DNA from: Halorussus ruber
GTDB lineage: Archaea; Halobacteriota; Halobacteria; Halobacteriales; Haladaptataceae
Direction: 5' to 3'
Length of the DNA: 64,000 nt
Assembly (NCBI RefSeq): GCF_004765785.1
Contig: NZ_SBIT01000009.1
Location: 124,001 to 188,000 of the forward strand
The notes below the pieces were generated by a model. That model made no database searches, was not told where the DNA came from, and saw only the letters and a list, made by a program, of their open reading frames with translations. Positions 33,963 to 42,800 of the stretch are shown piece by piece (the first letter of the stretch is position 1; every line of letters starts with the position of its first letter). The position numbers and the translations under genes were made by a program.

Positions 33963-34106
33963 GGTAGCCCGCGAGGGCCGAGCCAATCGAGAGAAACCTC
34001 TACAATTATTAAAACTATCTCTATATTTCTTAGGGGTGGGTATAGGTGTCTCTGGGCCGCGGAGCAGAAGCGGCGACTCGGAAGTGACGAAGCCAGAAGC
34101 GGGGAC

Positions 34107-34643
34107 TCAGAAGTGACGGGCCACCAGCGCGCGCTGTTCGCACTCCTCGGGCACCGCGTCGAACCACGCGGCGTCGGCGATTTCGTCCGCGTCCCTCCCG
34201 AGGTCGTCGCCGAGTTCGGGGTCGTTCGCGCGGGCCTCGAAGACGACGAAGTAACCCGAGACGCTGGGGTCGTTAGCCGCGGCACCACCAGCGAGGGCGT
34301 CTGAGTCGTCGGTCCCGTCGGTGGTAAACGTCTGCTCGACGACCGCCAGCGGTCGCTCGACGCTGGCGTCGAGGCCGGTCTCCTCGCGGACCTCGCGGAC
34401 GGCCGCCTCGCGGAGCGACTCGCCGGGTTCCACGTCGCCGCCGGGAAGCACCCAGCCGTCGCTCCAGCGATTGCGCACGAGGACGATTCGACCGTCGCCG
34501 TCGCGGACGAGCGCGCCGACCCACCGGTCGAAGCCCGACTCGACGTTCTCGCGGACGGTCTCGAACGCCTCGGCGTCGAGCGGGATGGTCTGGCGGCTTC
34601 GGGGTAGCCCCTCGCGGTCGGCGAGCGCGTCAGGAGTGTCCAT
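34107..34643 (-). CDS. NUDIX hydrolase
   Basis: 178 residues with a complete Nudix box: GGDVEPGESLREAAVREVREETGL (G-x5-E-x7-REVREE-x-G) at about residues 80-105, which binds Mg and hydrolyses a nucleoside diphosphate linked to another group. The preceding VLVRNRWSDGWVLPGG is the usual lead-in. The N-terminal 40 residues (IPLDAEAFETVRENVESGFDRWVGAL) are an add-on seen in haloarchaeal members. The substrate cannot be read from sequence. An acidic/Gly-Ala insertion follows the catalytic helix. Confidence 0.9.
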   Translation of the reverse strand: MDTPDALADREGLPRSRQTIPLDAEAFETVRENVESGFDRWVGALVRDGDGRIVLVRNRWSDGWVLPGGDVEPGESLREAAVREVREETGLDASVERPLAVVEQTFTTDGTDDSDALAGGAAANDPSVSGYFVVFEARANDPELGDDLGRDADEIADAAWFDAVPEECEQRALVARHF

Positions 34644-34766
34644 GTGTGGGATTTGTTCGCAGAGATATTTCTGCGTTGTGAGTTGTTCGATGTCGGTGTG
34701 TGAGGAGTCGGACGAGTTGGAGGAGCCGAGAGGAAAGAGCGGGACTGAGAGGAGGACGTTGAATCG

Positions 34767-34887
34767 GAGCTAGCTACTCCCGAAGCCAATCGTCCTTGAG
34801 GATGCTGGCCACCGTCCCAGAATCGTCCTTGAGGTGCTGGCTACCGTCCCGGCGGTGATCTGAATTGGAGCTAGCTACTCCCGAAGC
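34767..34887 (+). repeat. Nested direct repeats
   Basis: The 20-base phrase GAGCTAGCTACTCCCGAAGC occurs at 34767-34786 and again at 34868-34887, 101 bases apart. Between them is a tandem pair of about 31 bases (34788-34818 and 34821-34850), each starting AATCGTCCTTGAGG and ending ACCGTCCC. The second outer copy is the start of hairpin element E, so the first may be an extra element end created by duplication. Confidence 0.8.
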
Positions 34888-35070
34888 CTCGGAGTCACCG
34901 CACAGCACCGCAACCGCGGGCCACACCCTCCCCAACCGATTGCGTTGCTCGCTTCGCTGCGCTACTCATCCCTCGCACGAATTGGCGCGGTCACGAGAGA
35001 CACCGGCGGACAAACTGCGTCCGCCGAGCAGTCGTTCACTTCGTTCACGACGACCGCGCCAGCGCGCGCC
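34868..35070 (+). repeat. Hairpin repeat element, copy E
   Basis: It opens with GAGCTAGCTACTCCCGAAGC and carries the box CACCGCAACCGCGGGCCACACC plus CTCCCC. A TGCTCGCTTCGCT hairpin precedes the core stem-loop at 35005-35025 (GGCGGAC, loop AAACTGC, GTCCGCC). A second hairpin GTCGT, loop TCACTTCGTTC, ACGAC follows, and the element ends CCAGCGCGCGCC at 35070. It stops 11 bases before the stop codon of the membrane glycosyltransferase gene. Confidence 0.8.
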
Positions 35071-35081
35071 GGGAGGTTGTG

Positions 35082-37211
35082 TCAGTAACCGACCGAGATG
35101 GCGTGACCTCGCGGAACGGCGCGAGCAGTCGTATTCCCGGCCTCGGCCCCCTCGACTGACCGGTTCGTCGCTCGGAGGCTCGTCTCCATCCCGACGCCCG
35201 GGGGAACCGCGCCGGGGACGTAGGCCGCCGCGCCGTTGCAGTTGCGGGCGACCAGACAGACCTCGCGGGCGGGCGAGACCGCCGCAATCGAGCCGTCGGC
35301 CCGCCGGACCGGGAGTTCGAGGCGGTAGGAGAACCCGCCGCCAGCCCCGCTGACGAACACCTGCACGACGACTTGCTCCTCGGGGCCGACCGAGACGCTG
35401 GCGTTCCCGCCGACTTCGGTGACGTTGGGACCGGTGAGTCGCGCCGTCCGGTTCGCCACTCGGAGGCCGACCGAGACGTTCGCGGGCGTCCCGTTCACGC
35501 CGTAGTAGGCCGACTCCTCGCCGGTCGAGAGGCGGGCCGACACCCCCGTCGCGTGGCTCGGGACCGCGAGCGCGGCGTCGAGGGCGACCGACTCGCCCCG
35601 GACCACCCGGACGCGCCGGAGCGCGGGTTCGACCGGGTCGCCGGTGTAGGGTGCCCACTCGCCCCGGTAGACGTATCTGTAGTACGTCCGGTCGGGGTAC
35701 GCCGAGGAGACCCGGAGAGAGTCCTCTCCGTCGAGCGCGTACACCACCTCGCCGTCGAATCCGGGGTCGTTCCGGAGGACTTGGAAGGGGTGGTTGAGCC
35801 AGTCGCCGTAGGGCGTCGGCAGGAAGACGACGGCGTCCGAGAGGTCGCGCTCCTCGAAGGGCTGGTAGGCCGCCTCGTACTCGGCGGTGATTTCGGCGTT
35901 CTCCGAGACGGGGTCGGCGAGGACGCCCGCGGTCGCTCCGGCCACCACCAGCAGGCCGACGAGCGCAATCCCCGCGGCGACGTGCTGGGAGGGGATAGAA
36001 CCGAATCGCTCGTCGGCGAACTCGCATACTCGGTCGAATCCGAGGAGCGCCCCCCTCGCCGCGAACGCCGCGGTCGGCACGAGCAGGTCGAAGTGGTAGT
36101 AGGGGCCGAGCGTGTCCACGAGGCCGTCGTCGGGGACGGAGAGCGCCCCGAGGACGTTGAGGTTGCCCCAGAAGAAGACGTTGCCCGCCACGACCGAGAC
36201 GAACAGGCCAGCGAGAATCGCCTTCGCCTGCGCGTCGGTGAAGTCGGCCGACCAGTCGCCGGGGCGAAGTCCCGCGCGCCGGAGGAACGCGCCGACCCCG
36301 AGCGCCGCCAGCAAGGTCCCGACCGGTCCGCCGACCACCCACTCGGTGAACAGGAGCGCCACGACCTCGGCGTTAGCCCGGAGCGCCAGCGCCGGGGTGT
36401 AGTCCCGCTCGTAGCCCAGAATCTCGCGGTGGCCGAACCCGAGGCCGTCTTGGGGCGCGAACGCGGCGTAGGGGAAGGTGAACGCCGAACCGGTCATCAT
36501 CGAGTTGTAGCCCAGCGCGGCCGCGACACCCACCAACCCGCCGAGCGCGGTCAGCGAGAGGCGAGTCAGGCGGGTCGCCGAGGGTCGAGTCCACAGCGAG
36601 TACACCGCGTGAAGCATGAACGGTGTCGCAAACAGGACCGCGGTGTAGGGCCGCGCGAAGAACGCCGCGCCGATGGCGAGGCCCGCGAGGAGGGCAAGTT
36701 TCGAGTCCTCGTGCCGCGCCGACCGGATGTAGGCGAAGGCAAAGAGCAGGTTCCAGAACGTCGTCGGCGCGTAGGGCAGGAACACCGACGAGTCGACGAG
36801 AAAGAGGGGCGAGGCCAGCAGGAATCCCCCGGCGAGCAGTCCGGTCCGCCGGTCGAACGCCTCGGTAGCGACCGCAATCGTCAGCGCGACGTTGCCGACC
36901 GCAATCGCAACGAGCGAGAGTCGGAACCCCCCGAGGAGCTTCCCGACCGCGAACATCGCGGCCGGAACCGGCGCGTACTTGGGGTACATCTCCGCGCCGT
37001 CGCGGACGAAGAACCACGGCCGAAACGCCTCGGGGACCGGCGGGGCTATCGCAAACTGGCCCTCCAACAGCATCGCGGCCTGCTGGAGGTAGACCGCCTC
37101 GTCGTGGTTGGTCGTGTGGTACGGGAACAGTTCTGTCGCAACGAGGAAGACGACTGCGCCAGCGACCAGCGAGAGGACCGCCGAAAAGAGCCGGAACCGC
37201 CGCCGATTCAT
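35082..37211 (-). CDS. Membrane glycosyltransferase (GT39/ArnT-like)
   Basis: 709 residues with about ten transmembrane helices in the first 450, followed by a 250-residue extracytoplasmic beta-domain rich in N-x-S/T sequons. The acidic site of GT-C enzymes is seen at YHTTNHDEAVYLQQAAMLLEGQ in the first outer loop. PYAPTTFWNLLFAFAYI and FARPYTAVLFATPFML follow the ArnT/PMT pattern. Such enzymes transfer sugars from lipid-phosphate carriers to external acceptors. Its ATG lies 4 bases after the stop of the iron-type ABC ATPase gene, so it probably belongs to that operon. The precise sugar and acceptor are unknown. Confidence 0.75.
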   Translation of the reverse strand: MNRRRFRLFSAVLSLVAGAVVFLVATELFPYHTTNHDEAVYLQQAAMLLEGQFAIAPPVPEAFRPWFFVRDGAEMYPKYAPVPAAMFAVGKLLGGFRLSLVAIAVGNVALTIAVATEAFDRRTGLLAGGFLLASPLFLVDSSVFLPYAPTTFWNLLFAFAYIRSARHEDSKLALLAGLAIGAAFFARPYTAVLFATPFMLHAVYSLWTRPSATRLTRLSLTALGGLVGVAAALGYNSMMTGSAFTFPYAAFAPQDGLGFGHREILGYERDYTPALALRANAEVVALLFTEWVVGGPVGTLLAALGVGAFLRRAGLRPGDWSADFTDAQAKAILAGLFVSVVAGNVFFWGNLNVLGALSVPDDGLVDTLGPYYHFDLLVPTAAFAARGALLGFDRVCEFADERFGSIPSQHVAAGIALVGLLVVAGATAGVLADPVSENAEITAEYEAAYQPFEERDLSDAVVFLPTPYGDWLNHPFQVLRNDPGFDGEVVYALDGEDSLRVSSAYPDRTYYRYVYRGEWAPYTGDPVEPALRRVRVVRGESVALDAALAVPSHATGVSARLSTGEESAYYGVNGTPANVSVGLRVANRTARLTGPNVTEVGGNASVSVGPEEQVVVQVFVSGAGGGFSYRLELPVRRADGSIAAVSPAREVCLVARNCNGAAAYVPGAVPPGVGMETSLRATNRSVEGAEAGNTTARAVPRGHAISVGY

Positions 37212-37215
37212 CGGT

Positions 37216-38457
37216 TCATCGGGGTCGCGCCGACTCGGAGACGCGCTCGGTGGCCGACTCGCTCTTCCCGTCGCTCTCGTCCTCCGGCGGGTACCACGCC
37301 AGCGTGTGGTCGGCGTCCAACTCGACCCGGACCGGCTTGCCGATGTCCAACTCCTTGACGTGGTTGTGCTGGCAGTGGACCACGTCGCCGTTGTCGAGTT
37401 CGACCCGGTAGACGAACGAGGGGCCGGTGTACTGGCGATGGATGATGTGGCCGTCGGCCTCCGACTCGTCCACGACGGTCGCTCGCAGGTCGTCGGGCCG
37501 GACCAGCACGTCGAGGTCGGTGCCCGCGTACTCGGTCGTCAGGCCGTTGAGGCGCTGCGGCGCGAAGTTCCCGATGGGCGTCACGACCGTTCCCTCCTCG
37601 TGCCACGCCGAGAGGAACCCGGCCTGCCCGAGGAAGGAGGCCACGAACCGGGATTCGGGATGCTCGAAGACGCTCTCGGGCGTGCCGACCTGCTCCATCG
37701 TGCCGTCGTTCATCACGGCCACGCGGTCGGAAATCGAGAGGGCCTCCTCTTGGTCGTGAGTGACCGAAACCGCGGTCACGCCCGCCTCCTTCAGAATCTG
37801 GCGGACCTCCTCGCGCATCTCGACTCGCAGGCGCACGTCGAGGTTCGAGAAGGGTTCGTCCAGCAGGAGGATTTCGGGTTCCGGCGCGAGCGACCGAGCG
37901 AGGGCGACGCGCTGTTGCTGGCCGCCGGAAAGCTCGTCCGGCGTGGCCTCGCGGTGGCCCGAGAGGTCCACGAGGTCGAGCAGTTCGTCCACGCGACGGG
38001 CCGTCTCCTCGTCGTCGGCCTCTGTGAGGCCGAACGCGACGTTCTCGGCGACCGTGAGGTGCGGGAACAGCGCGAAGTCCTGAAAGACCAGTCCCACGTC
38101 TCGGTTCTCGGGCTTGACGTGCCCGGACTCGTCGGCGACGACTTCGCCGCCGAGTCGGACCTCGCCCCCGTCGGGGCATTCGAGTCCGGCCATCATCCGG
38201 AGCGTGGTGGTCTTCCCGCACCCCGAGGGACCGAGGAGCGTCAGCAGTTCGCCCTCCCGGACCGACAGCGAGAGCGAGTCCACCGCGGTCTCGGCGGCGT
38301 ACTCCTTGACCACGCCGTCGAGTTCCAACACCGTCTCGCGGTCGGTCTCCGCCGGGTCGGTCCCGTCGCTCCTGCGTCGCGGTTCTGCCGCGGCCATAGA
38401 TTGTGAGTCGATTTCGTCCATCGTTTCGGAGTCGTCGTGTTCGAGGTCCCTAGGCAT
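37216..38457 (-). CDS. ABC transporter ATPase, ferric-iron (FbpC) type
   Basis: 413 residues. The ATPase domain shows Walker A GPSGCGKTT, the Q-loop VFQDFALFPHLTV, the signature LSGGQQQRVALARSL, Walker B ILLLDEPFSNLD and switch H in VTHDQEEAL. A C-terminal TOBE domain follows (DLDVLVRPDDLRA, YTGPSFVYRVEL). It energises the permease encoded just upstream, whose stop it overlaps by 8 bases. An N-terminal acidic extension of about 45 residues precedes the domain, so a later start is possible. Family (CUT/Fbp, spermidine-like PotA group) is clear; iron as substrate comes from the operator and the binding protein. Confidence 0.88.
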   Translation of the reverse strand: MPRDLEHDDSETMDEIDSQSMAAAEPRRRSDGTDPAETDRETVLELDGVVKEYAAETAVDSLSLSVREGELLTLLGPSGCGKTTTLRMMAGLECPDGGEVRLGGEVVADESGHVKPENRDVGLVFQDFALFPHLTVAENVAFGLTEADDEETARRVDELLDLVDLSGHREATPDELSGGQQQRVALARSLAPEPEILLLDEPFSNLDVRLRVEMREEVRQILKEAGVTAVSVTHDQEEALSISDRVAVMNDGTMEQVGTPESVFEHPESRFVASFLGQAGFLSAWHEEGTVVTPIGNFAPQRLNGLTTEYAGTDLDVLVRPDDLRATVVDESEADGHIIHRQYTGPSFVYRVELDNGDVVHCQHNHVKELDIGKPVRVELDADHTLAWYPPEDESDGKSESATERVSESARPR

Positions 38458-40102
38458 CGTTTTCTCCTTCTTGGCTGACGAGGCTCCCGTCCTGCTTGAG
38501 CAGCACCAGCATCGAGAGCGCGGAGACGGCCACGAGGACGAGCGCCGGGACCGCGGCCTGTCCGTAGTACCCTGCGTCCTGCACTCGCCAGATGTAGGTG
38601 ACGAGGGTTTCAAAGCCTGTCGGACGAAGGAGCAGGGTCGCGGGCAGTTCCTTCATCGTCGTCAGGAACACCAGCGCCGCACCGGCGACCACTCCCGGCG
38701 CGATGAGCGGCAGGGTCACGTTCCGGAAGGCCGAAGCGGGCGTTCGGCCGAGCGTCCGGGCGGCCTCCACGAGTTTCGCGTCGACCTGCAACACCGACGA
38801 GCGAGTCGTTCCGACCGCCTGCGGGAGGAACCGGACGACGTAGGCGAACACGAGCAGGGGGACGGTCTGGTACAGCGTCGGCGCGTACGACGACCCGAAG
38901 TAGACCAGCGAGATGCCCAGCACGATGCCGGGCGTCGCGTAGCCGACGTAGGTGGCTCGGTCGAACAGCGAGGTCAGCGTCGAGCGGTAGCGCGCCGCCA
39001 AGTACCCCACGGGAATCGCCGCGAGCGTGGCGACCGCCGCGGCCAGCGCCGAGACGTACGCCGAGTTCCAGCCGTAGGTCCACTCGAACGCGAACCCGCC
39101 GCCAGCGAATCCGGGGCCGCTCCGCGTGAGCCACATGAACAGCACGCCGAGCGGGACCGCCAGCGAGAGGGCCGCAATCGCGGTGCAGAACAGGAGGGCG
39201 GGAATCTTCCACGCCCCCAACGAGGTTCGAGTCGTGCGGTTGCCTCCTCCGGCGTAGCTCTCGCGTCCGCGGCCGCCGATTCGGGACTCCAGCGCCACGA
39301 TGACCGCGGTCACGGCGAGGAGTTCGAGCGACAGGAGCGCGGCGGTGTCGCGGCCGAACGTGCTGAACTCGACGTAGATAGCCTGCGTGAACACGCCGAA
39401 GTGCATGATGGCGGGCGTCCCGAAGTCCGAGAGGGTGTACAGCGCGACCAACAGCGCGCCCGCCGCGATGCCCGGCGTGATTTGCGGGAGCGTAATCGCC
39501 CGGAAGGCCTCCCGCCGGGAGTGGTTGAGCGTGCGGGCGGCCTCGACCAGCGTCCCGTCGAACGACAGCAGCGACGCCCGCGTCGTCAGGAAGACGTAGG
39601 GGTAGACGTACAGCGTGAGGACGAGCGCGGTCCCGGTGAAGCCGTAAATCTGGGGAATCGACTCGACGCCGAGCGGAGCCAGCGCGTCGGCGAGGACGCC
39701 GCGCGGCCCGAACGCCGAGACGAACGCGAACGCGCCGATGTAACTCGGCACGACCAGCGGGAGCGCGAGAATAACTGTCCAGAACCGCCGGAACGGCAGG
39801 TCCGTCTCGACCGTCAGCACCGCGAGCGGGACGCCCAGCAGGACGCAGGCGACGGTGACCGTCGTCACGAGCGCCACGCTGTTGGTGAGAATCTCGACCA
39901 TCGACGGCCGAGCGAGGAGCGCGATAGACGAGTCTACGCCCACGTCGGCCGCCCGGAGCAGAATCCACAGGATGGGCGAGACGACCGCGATGGCGATTCC
40001 AGCGGTCAGCAGGGTCACGCCGACCGGGAGCGACTCGCCCTTCTCGGCGACCCCGATACCGCGCCGTCTGGCGAACTCCTCGATGCGGTCGAAGACGTTC
40101 AT
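38450..40102 (-). CDS. ABC transporter permease, iron type (FbpB)
   Basis: 550 residues with two fused permease halves and about 12 transmembrane helices. Each half has the EAA-like cytoplasmic loop: EAARTLNHSRREAFRAITLPQITPGIAAG in the first and EAARTLGRTPASAFRNVTLPLIAPGVVAG in the second. This duplicated layout is typical of FbpB/ThiP. It forms the membrane channel of the uptake system. The start lies 1 base after the stop of the binding-protein gene, and its own stop overlaps the ATPase gene, so all three are translated from one message. Confidence 0.9.
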   Translation of the reverse strand: MNVFDRIEEFARRRGIGVAEKGESLPVGVTLLTAGIAIAVVSPILWILLRAADVGVDSSIALLARPSMVEILTNSVALVTTVTVACVLLGVPLAVLTVETDLPFRRFWTVILALPLVVPSYIGAFAFVSAFGPRGVLADALAPLGVESIPQIYGFTGTALVLTLYVYPYVFLTTRASLLSFDGTLVEAARTLNHSRREAFRAITLPQITPGIAAGALLVALYTLSDFGTPAIMHFGVFTQAIYVEFSTFGRDTAALLSLELLAVTAVIVALESRIGGRGRESYAGGGNRTTRTSLGAWKIPALLFCTAIAALSLAVPLGVLFMWLTRSGPGFAGGGFAFEWTYGWNSAYVSALAAAVATLAAIPVGYLAARYRSTLTSLFDRATYVGYATPGIVLGISLVYFGSSYAPTLYQTVPLLVFAYVVRFLPQAVGTTRSSVLQVDAKLVEAARTLGRTPASAFRNVTLPLIAPGVVAGAALVFLTTMKELPATLLLRPTGFETLVTYIWRVQDAGYYGQAAVPALVLVAVSALSMLVLLKQDGSLVSQEGENDA

Positions 40103-40103
40103 G

Positions 40104-41273
40104 TCAGAGGACGCCGACTTCTCGCATCAGTCGAAGCGTCGGTTCGAGGTTCGAGAGCTTCCGGAGGTCGATTTCCGGCGGATTGAGTTCGTCGATGGGC
40201 GGCAGGCCGCCGACCGGCGGGACGCCGGGAATCATCGGGTAGGAGAACGCTCTGGTCGCAAAGAACTCCTGAGCCTCGACCGTGAGGAGGTGGGCGACGA
40301 AGTTGGTCGCCAGCTCCTGCTTGTTCGAGCTTTTCAGCACCTGCGCGCCGCTGACGTTGACGAGCGACGCCGCGTCGTTGTTCGTGAACGTGAGGCTGAT
40401 GGGCGCGTCGGGACGCGAGGAGATGACCCGAAGCACGTAGTAGTGGTTGGCGAACCCGGCGCTTATCTCCCCGTCTGCGACCGCGTTCGACGTGAGGAAC
40501 TCGTCGGGGTACTCGGTGACCTTCTGGTTTACCATCCCGCGGAGCCAGTTTTTGGTCTCCTGCTCGCCCCGAAGGATGCGCATCGCGGTCACGAACGCTT
40601 GGAACGCGCCGTAGGTCGGTGCCCACCCCATCGAGCCAGCGAGGGCGTCGCTCTCGGTGAACTGGGCAACCTTGTTCGGGATGTCCTCGGCCGAGAGCTT
40701 GTTCGTGTTGTACGGAATGGCGCGCGCTCGGCCAGCGACGCCGACCCACTGGTCGTCGGGATGGAAGTTCTCGGGCACCGGGTCGGTGACGCGCGACGGG
40801 AGTTTCGCCGTGAGGCCCTGGTCGGCCACGTATCCCAGCGAGCCAGCGTCCACGGCCCAGAACAGGTCCGCCGGGGTGGACCCGCCCTTCGCCTCCTCGA
40901 CGAGGGTGTTCGCCAACTGGGCCGTCGGCGCGGACCGGACCTTCGGATCGAAGTCCGGGTAGATTTTCCGTAGCCGGTTCAGGAGGTTGCGGTAGAGACC
41001 ACCCTCACCGCCGCCGAGGTAGATGTTCAGCGTGCCCGAGAGGTCCGGCAGGTCCTCGATGCGCGTGCCGGAGAGTTCGGGCCGGTTCTCCGCGAGCGAC
41101 CCCGACCCTTGGAACGTGTCGAGGTCGAAGTCGCCGCCGGAACCGCCGGTCGTGGTACCGGTCGTGGTCGTCTGGGTCTCCTGTCCACCGCCCGCGCATC
41201 CTGCGAGGCCGGTCGCAGCGGCCGCGCTCAACGCCAAGAACCGACGTCGAGTAGAAGCGTCTCTGTTGGCCAT
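40104..41273 (-). CDS. Iron-type ABC substrate-binding lipoprotein (FbpA)
   Basis: 389 residues beginning with a Tat lipoprotein signal (STRRRFLALSAAAATGLAGCAGG; double Arg and lipobox LAGC) and a Thr/Gly-rich tether. The binding domain starts LNIYLGGGEGGLYRNLLNRL and continues with DLFWAVDAGSLGYVADQGL, typical of class-2 ferric-binding proteins. It would capture Fe(III) or a small anion complex at the cell surface and pass it to the permease. A palindromic DtxR-type operator sits 12-25 bases before the ATG. The signal and operator support an iron-repressed uptake operon. Confidence 0.88.
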   Translation of the reverse strand: MANRDASTRRRFLALSAAAATGLAGCAGGGQETQTTTTGTTTGGSGGDFDLDTFQGSGSLAENRPELSGTRIEDLPDLSGTLNIYLGGGEGGLYRNLLNRLRKIYPDFDPKVRSAPTAQLANTLVEEAKGGSTPADLFWAVDAGSLGYVADQGLTAKLPSRVTDPVPENFHPDDQWVGVAGRARAIPYNTNKLSAEDIPNKVAQFTESDALAGSMGWAPTYGAFQAFVTAMRILRGEQETKNWLRGMVNQKVTEYPDEFLTSNAVADGEISAGFANHYYVLRVISSRPDAPISLTFTNNDAASLVNVSGAQVLKSSNKQELATNFVAHLLTVEAQEFFATRAFSYPMIPGVPPVGGLPPIDELNPPEIDLRKLSNLEPTLRLMREVGVL

Positions 41274-41284
41274 CTCTATCTAAA

Positions 41285-41298
41285 TTAGGCCAGCCTAA
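41285..41298 (-). promoter_or_regulatory. DtxR/IdeR-type iron operator before fbpA-like gene
   Basis: TTAGGCCAGCCTAA is a palindrome apart from its central two bases. Read on the minus strand it is TTAGGCTGGCCTAA, close to the classic DtxR half-site pair TTAGG/CCTAA. A TATA-like TATAAGAG is at about 41305-41312, so a repressor bound here would cover the transcription start. It resembles the box at 42631-42646. Confidence 0.8.
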
Positions 41299-41376
41299 AA
41301 CTCTTATACCTACTGGTTTCTTCCTTTCGTTCCCCTGTCGGACCGACGATATTCGCCGGATTCCGAAGTCGCCCGA

Positions 41377-41446
41377 CGGAGCGGAGTCTGTCGCCCCCGA
41401 AATGGGTCGGGTGCCCCCGGAGCGGAGTCGAATGTCCCCGGAAAGG
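41377..41446. repeat. Short direct repeat, 41-base period
   Basis: CGGAGCGGAGTC plus a C-rich CCCCCGAAATGGG-like tail occurs at 41377 and again at 41418 (CGGAGCGGAGTC, then CCCCGGAAAGGG). Only two copies; it lies between the binding-protein promoter and the end of the GT75-like gene. Confidence 0.5.
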
Positions 41447-41449
41447 GAA

Positions 41450-42613
41450 TCAGTCGTCGGCGACCGCGGGGGTCGTCTGGAGCGATTCGAGTTCGTCCAG
41501 CGCGGCGAGCCAGTCTAGCATATATTCTCCCACGTAGTTGAAGAACGCTCCGTTTTCGTACTGTTCGAAGTCGCCCTCGGCGAGTTCGGTCGCCAGCGCC
41601 TCGAAGACGCCCGCGTAGGAGTCGGCGCTGGCGGCGGTCCGGTCCACGATTTCCCAGAGGTGTTCGTTGAGTTCGAGGCCCGGCACCTCGTTGTTCAAGT
41701 CACCGAAGGTAGAGCGAGGAGCCTTGTTGTGTTCGCACAGCGGGAACCCGTTGTAGATTGTCTTGCCCAGCACGTCGCAGGCGCGCTTGAGGAAGACGCC
41801 CGACCAGATGTCGTCGAACCGACCCACGTCCCACTTGTTCTCGTCCATCGGAAGCTGGTAGAACGCCGGGATGACCTCGCGCTCGAAGGCGAGATTCATC
41901 GAGCAGACGGTCAGGTAGTTGCCCTCGGCGGCGACGAAGTCGTTGGTGTAGTCGTCCTTGGAGGTGCGGGTCTGGGCCTGCCCCCGCAAGTCGCCGTCCA
42001 TCAGGATGCGGACCGCGTCGAGGTCCGGCACGTTGGTCCAGAGGCCCTGGGAGGCCACCACGTCGGAGACTTCGGTCGTGGTGGTCTCGACCGTCTCGTC
42101 CATCGCGGCGTAAGGGTAGCCCCGCGGGTAGAGGCCGTGGTCCTCGAAGTTCTGGTAGAGGACGTTGACCCAGTTCTCGTCCGAGGAGACCTCCTCGATT
42201 TCGCCGTCGTAGTCGAGGTTCCGCATGTGGCGACCGAAGAAGTCGAAGTCCTCGTGGGGCAGGGTGTCGTCGTCGATGAAGAAGCCGTAATCGAAGTCGT
42301 TGGCCCAGATGTACAGCAGGCCGAAACTCGTCTCGGCGTGGCTCGCGGCGGGCACGACGTGGCCGTACTCCGCGATGCCGTGATTCTCGTACCACTCCTC
42401 GCGGCGGCTTCCGTCGAAGACCTCGCCCGAGACGCCCTCGTCTTCTAACATCGCGGCCATCTCCTCGGTGTCGCAGAAGTCCTCGGTGACCAGCAGGACG
42501 TGGAGGCGGTCCAAGTCGAAGCCGTGTTCCCGGGCGTTGTCGAAGTAGGCCCGCATGCACTCGTACTCGCGTATGGTCGGGACGACGACGCAGATGTCCT
42601 CGGTCGAACTCAT
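41450..42613 (-). CDS. GT75-like (reversibly glycosylated polypeptide) protein
   Basis: 387 residues resembling the alpha-1,4-glucan-protein synthase / reversibly glycosylated polypeptide family. ICVVVPTIREYECMRAYFDNARE opens a GT-A fold, and DYGFFIDDDTLPHEDFDFFGRH supplies the metal-binding Asp triad. NLAFEREVIPAFYQLPM and RFDDIWSGVFLKRACD match the second half. Family members are sugar-nucleotide mutases or autoglycosylating proteins. The promoter region holds a strong DtxR-type palindrome, so it is probably iron-repressed together with the downstream transporter. Why iron should control a glycosyltransferase-like protein is not obvious; siderophore or surface-polymer modification are possibilities. 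Confidence 0.75.
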   Translation of the reverse strand: MSSTEDICVVVPTIREYECMRAYFDNAREHGFDLDRLHVLLVTEDFCDTEEMAAMLEDEGVSGEVFDGSRREEWYENHGIAEYGHVVPAASHAETSFGLLYIWANDFDYGFFIDDDTLPHEDFDFFGRHMRNLDYDGEIEEVSSDENWVNVLYQNFEDHGLYPRGYPYAAMDETVETTTTEVSDVVASQGLWTNVPDLDAVRILMDGDLRGQAQTRTSKDDYTNDFVAAEGNYLTVCSMNLAFEREVIPAFYQLPMDENKWDVGRFDDIWSGVFLKRACDVLGKTIYNGFPLCEHNKAPRSTFGDLNNEVPGLELNEHLWEIVDRTAASADSYAGVFEALATELAEGDFEQYENGAFFNYVGEYMLDWLAALDELESLQTTPAVADD

Positions 42614-42630
42614 TCGTTAGGTTGGGATGG

Positions 42631-42646
42631 TTTAGGCAAACCTAAA
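42631..42646 (-). promoter_or_regulatory. DtxR/IdeR-type iron operator before GT75-like gene
   Basis: TTTAGG CAAA CCTAAA is a near-perfect palindrome 17 bases before the ATG. On the minus strand TTAGGTTTGCCTAA differs at one position from the DtxR-like core TTAGGTTAGCCTAA. A further CAACCTAACG follows between the box and the ATG and may extend the site. Confidence 0.8.
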
Positions 42647-42800
42647 AGCTTGTCTATCCGCATTCGTCCGGACATAGTCGTAGGTACTTCGTAACGCGCG
42701 TCTGCATCAGACGGACTTCTATTACAAACATCAAATAGAATAATTATAAAACTAAAGGTTAGAAAAATATAATTATCCCACATTCATATCGACTTCTAGA

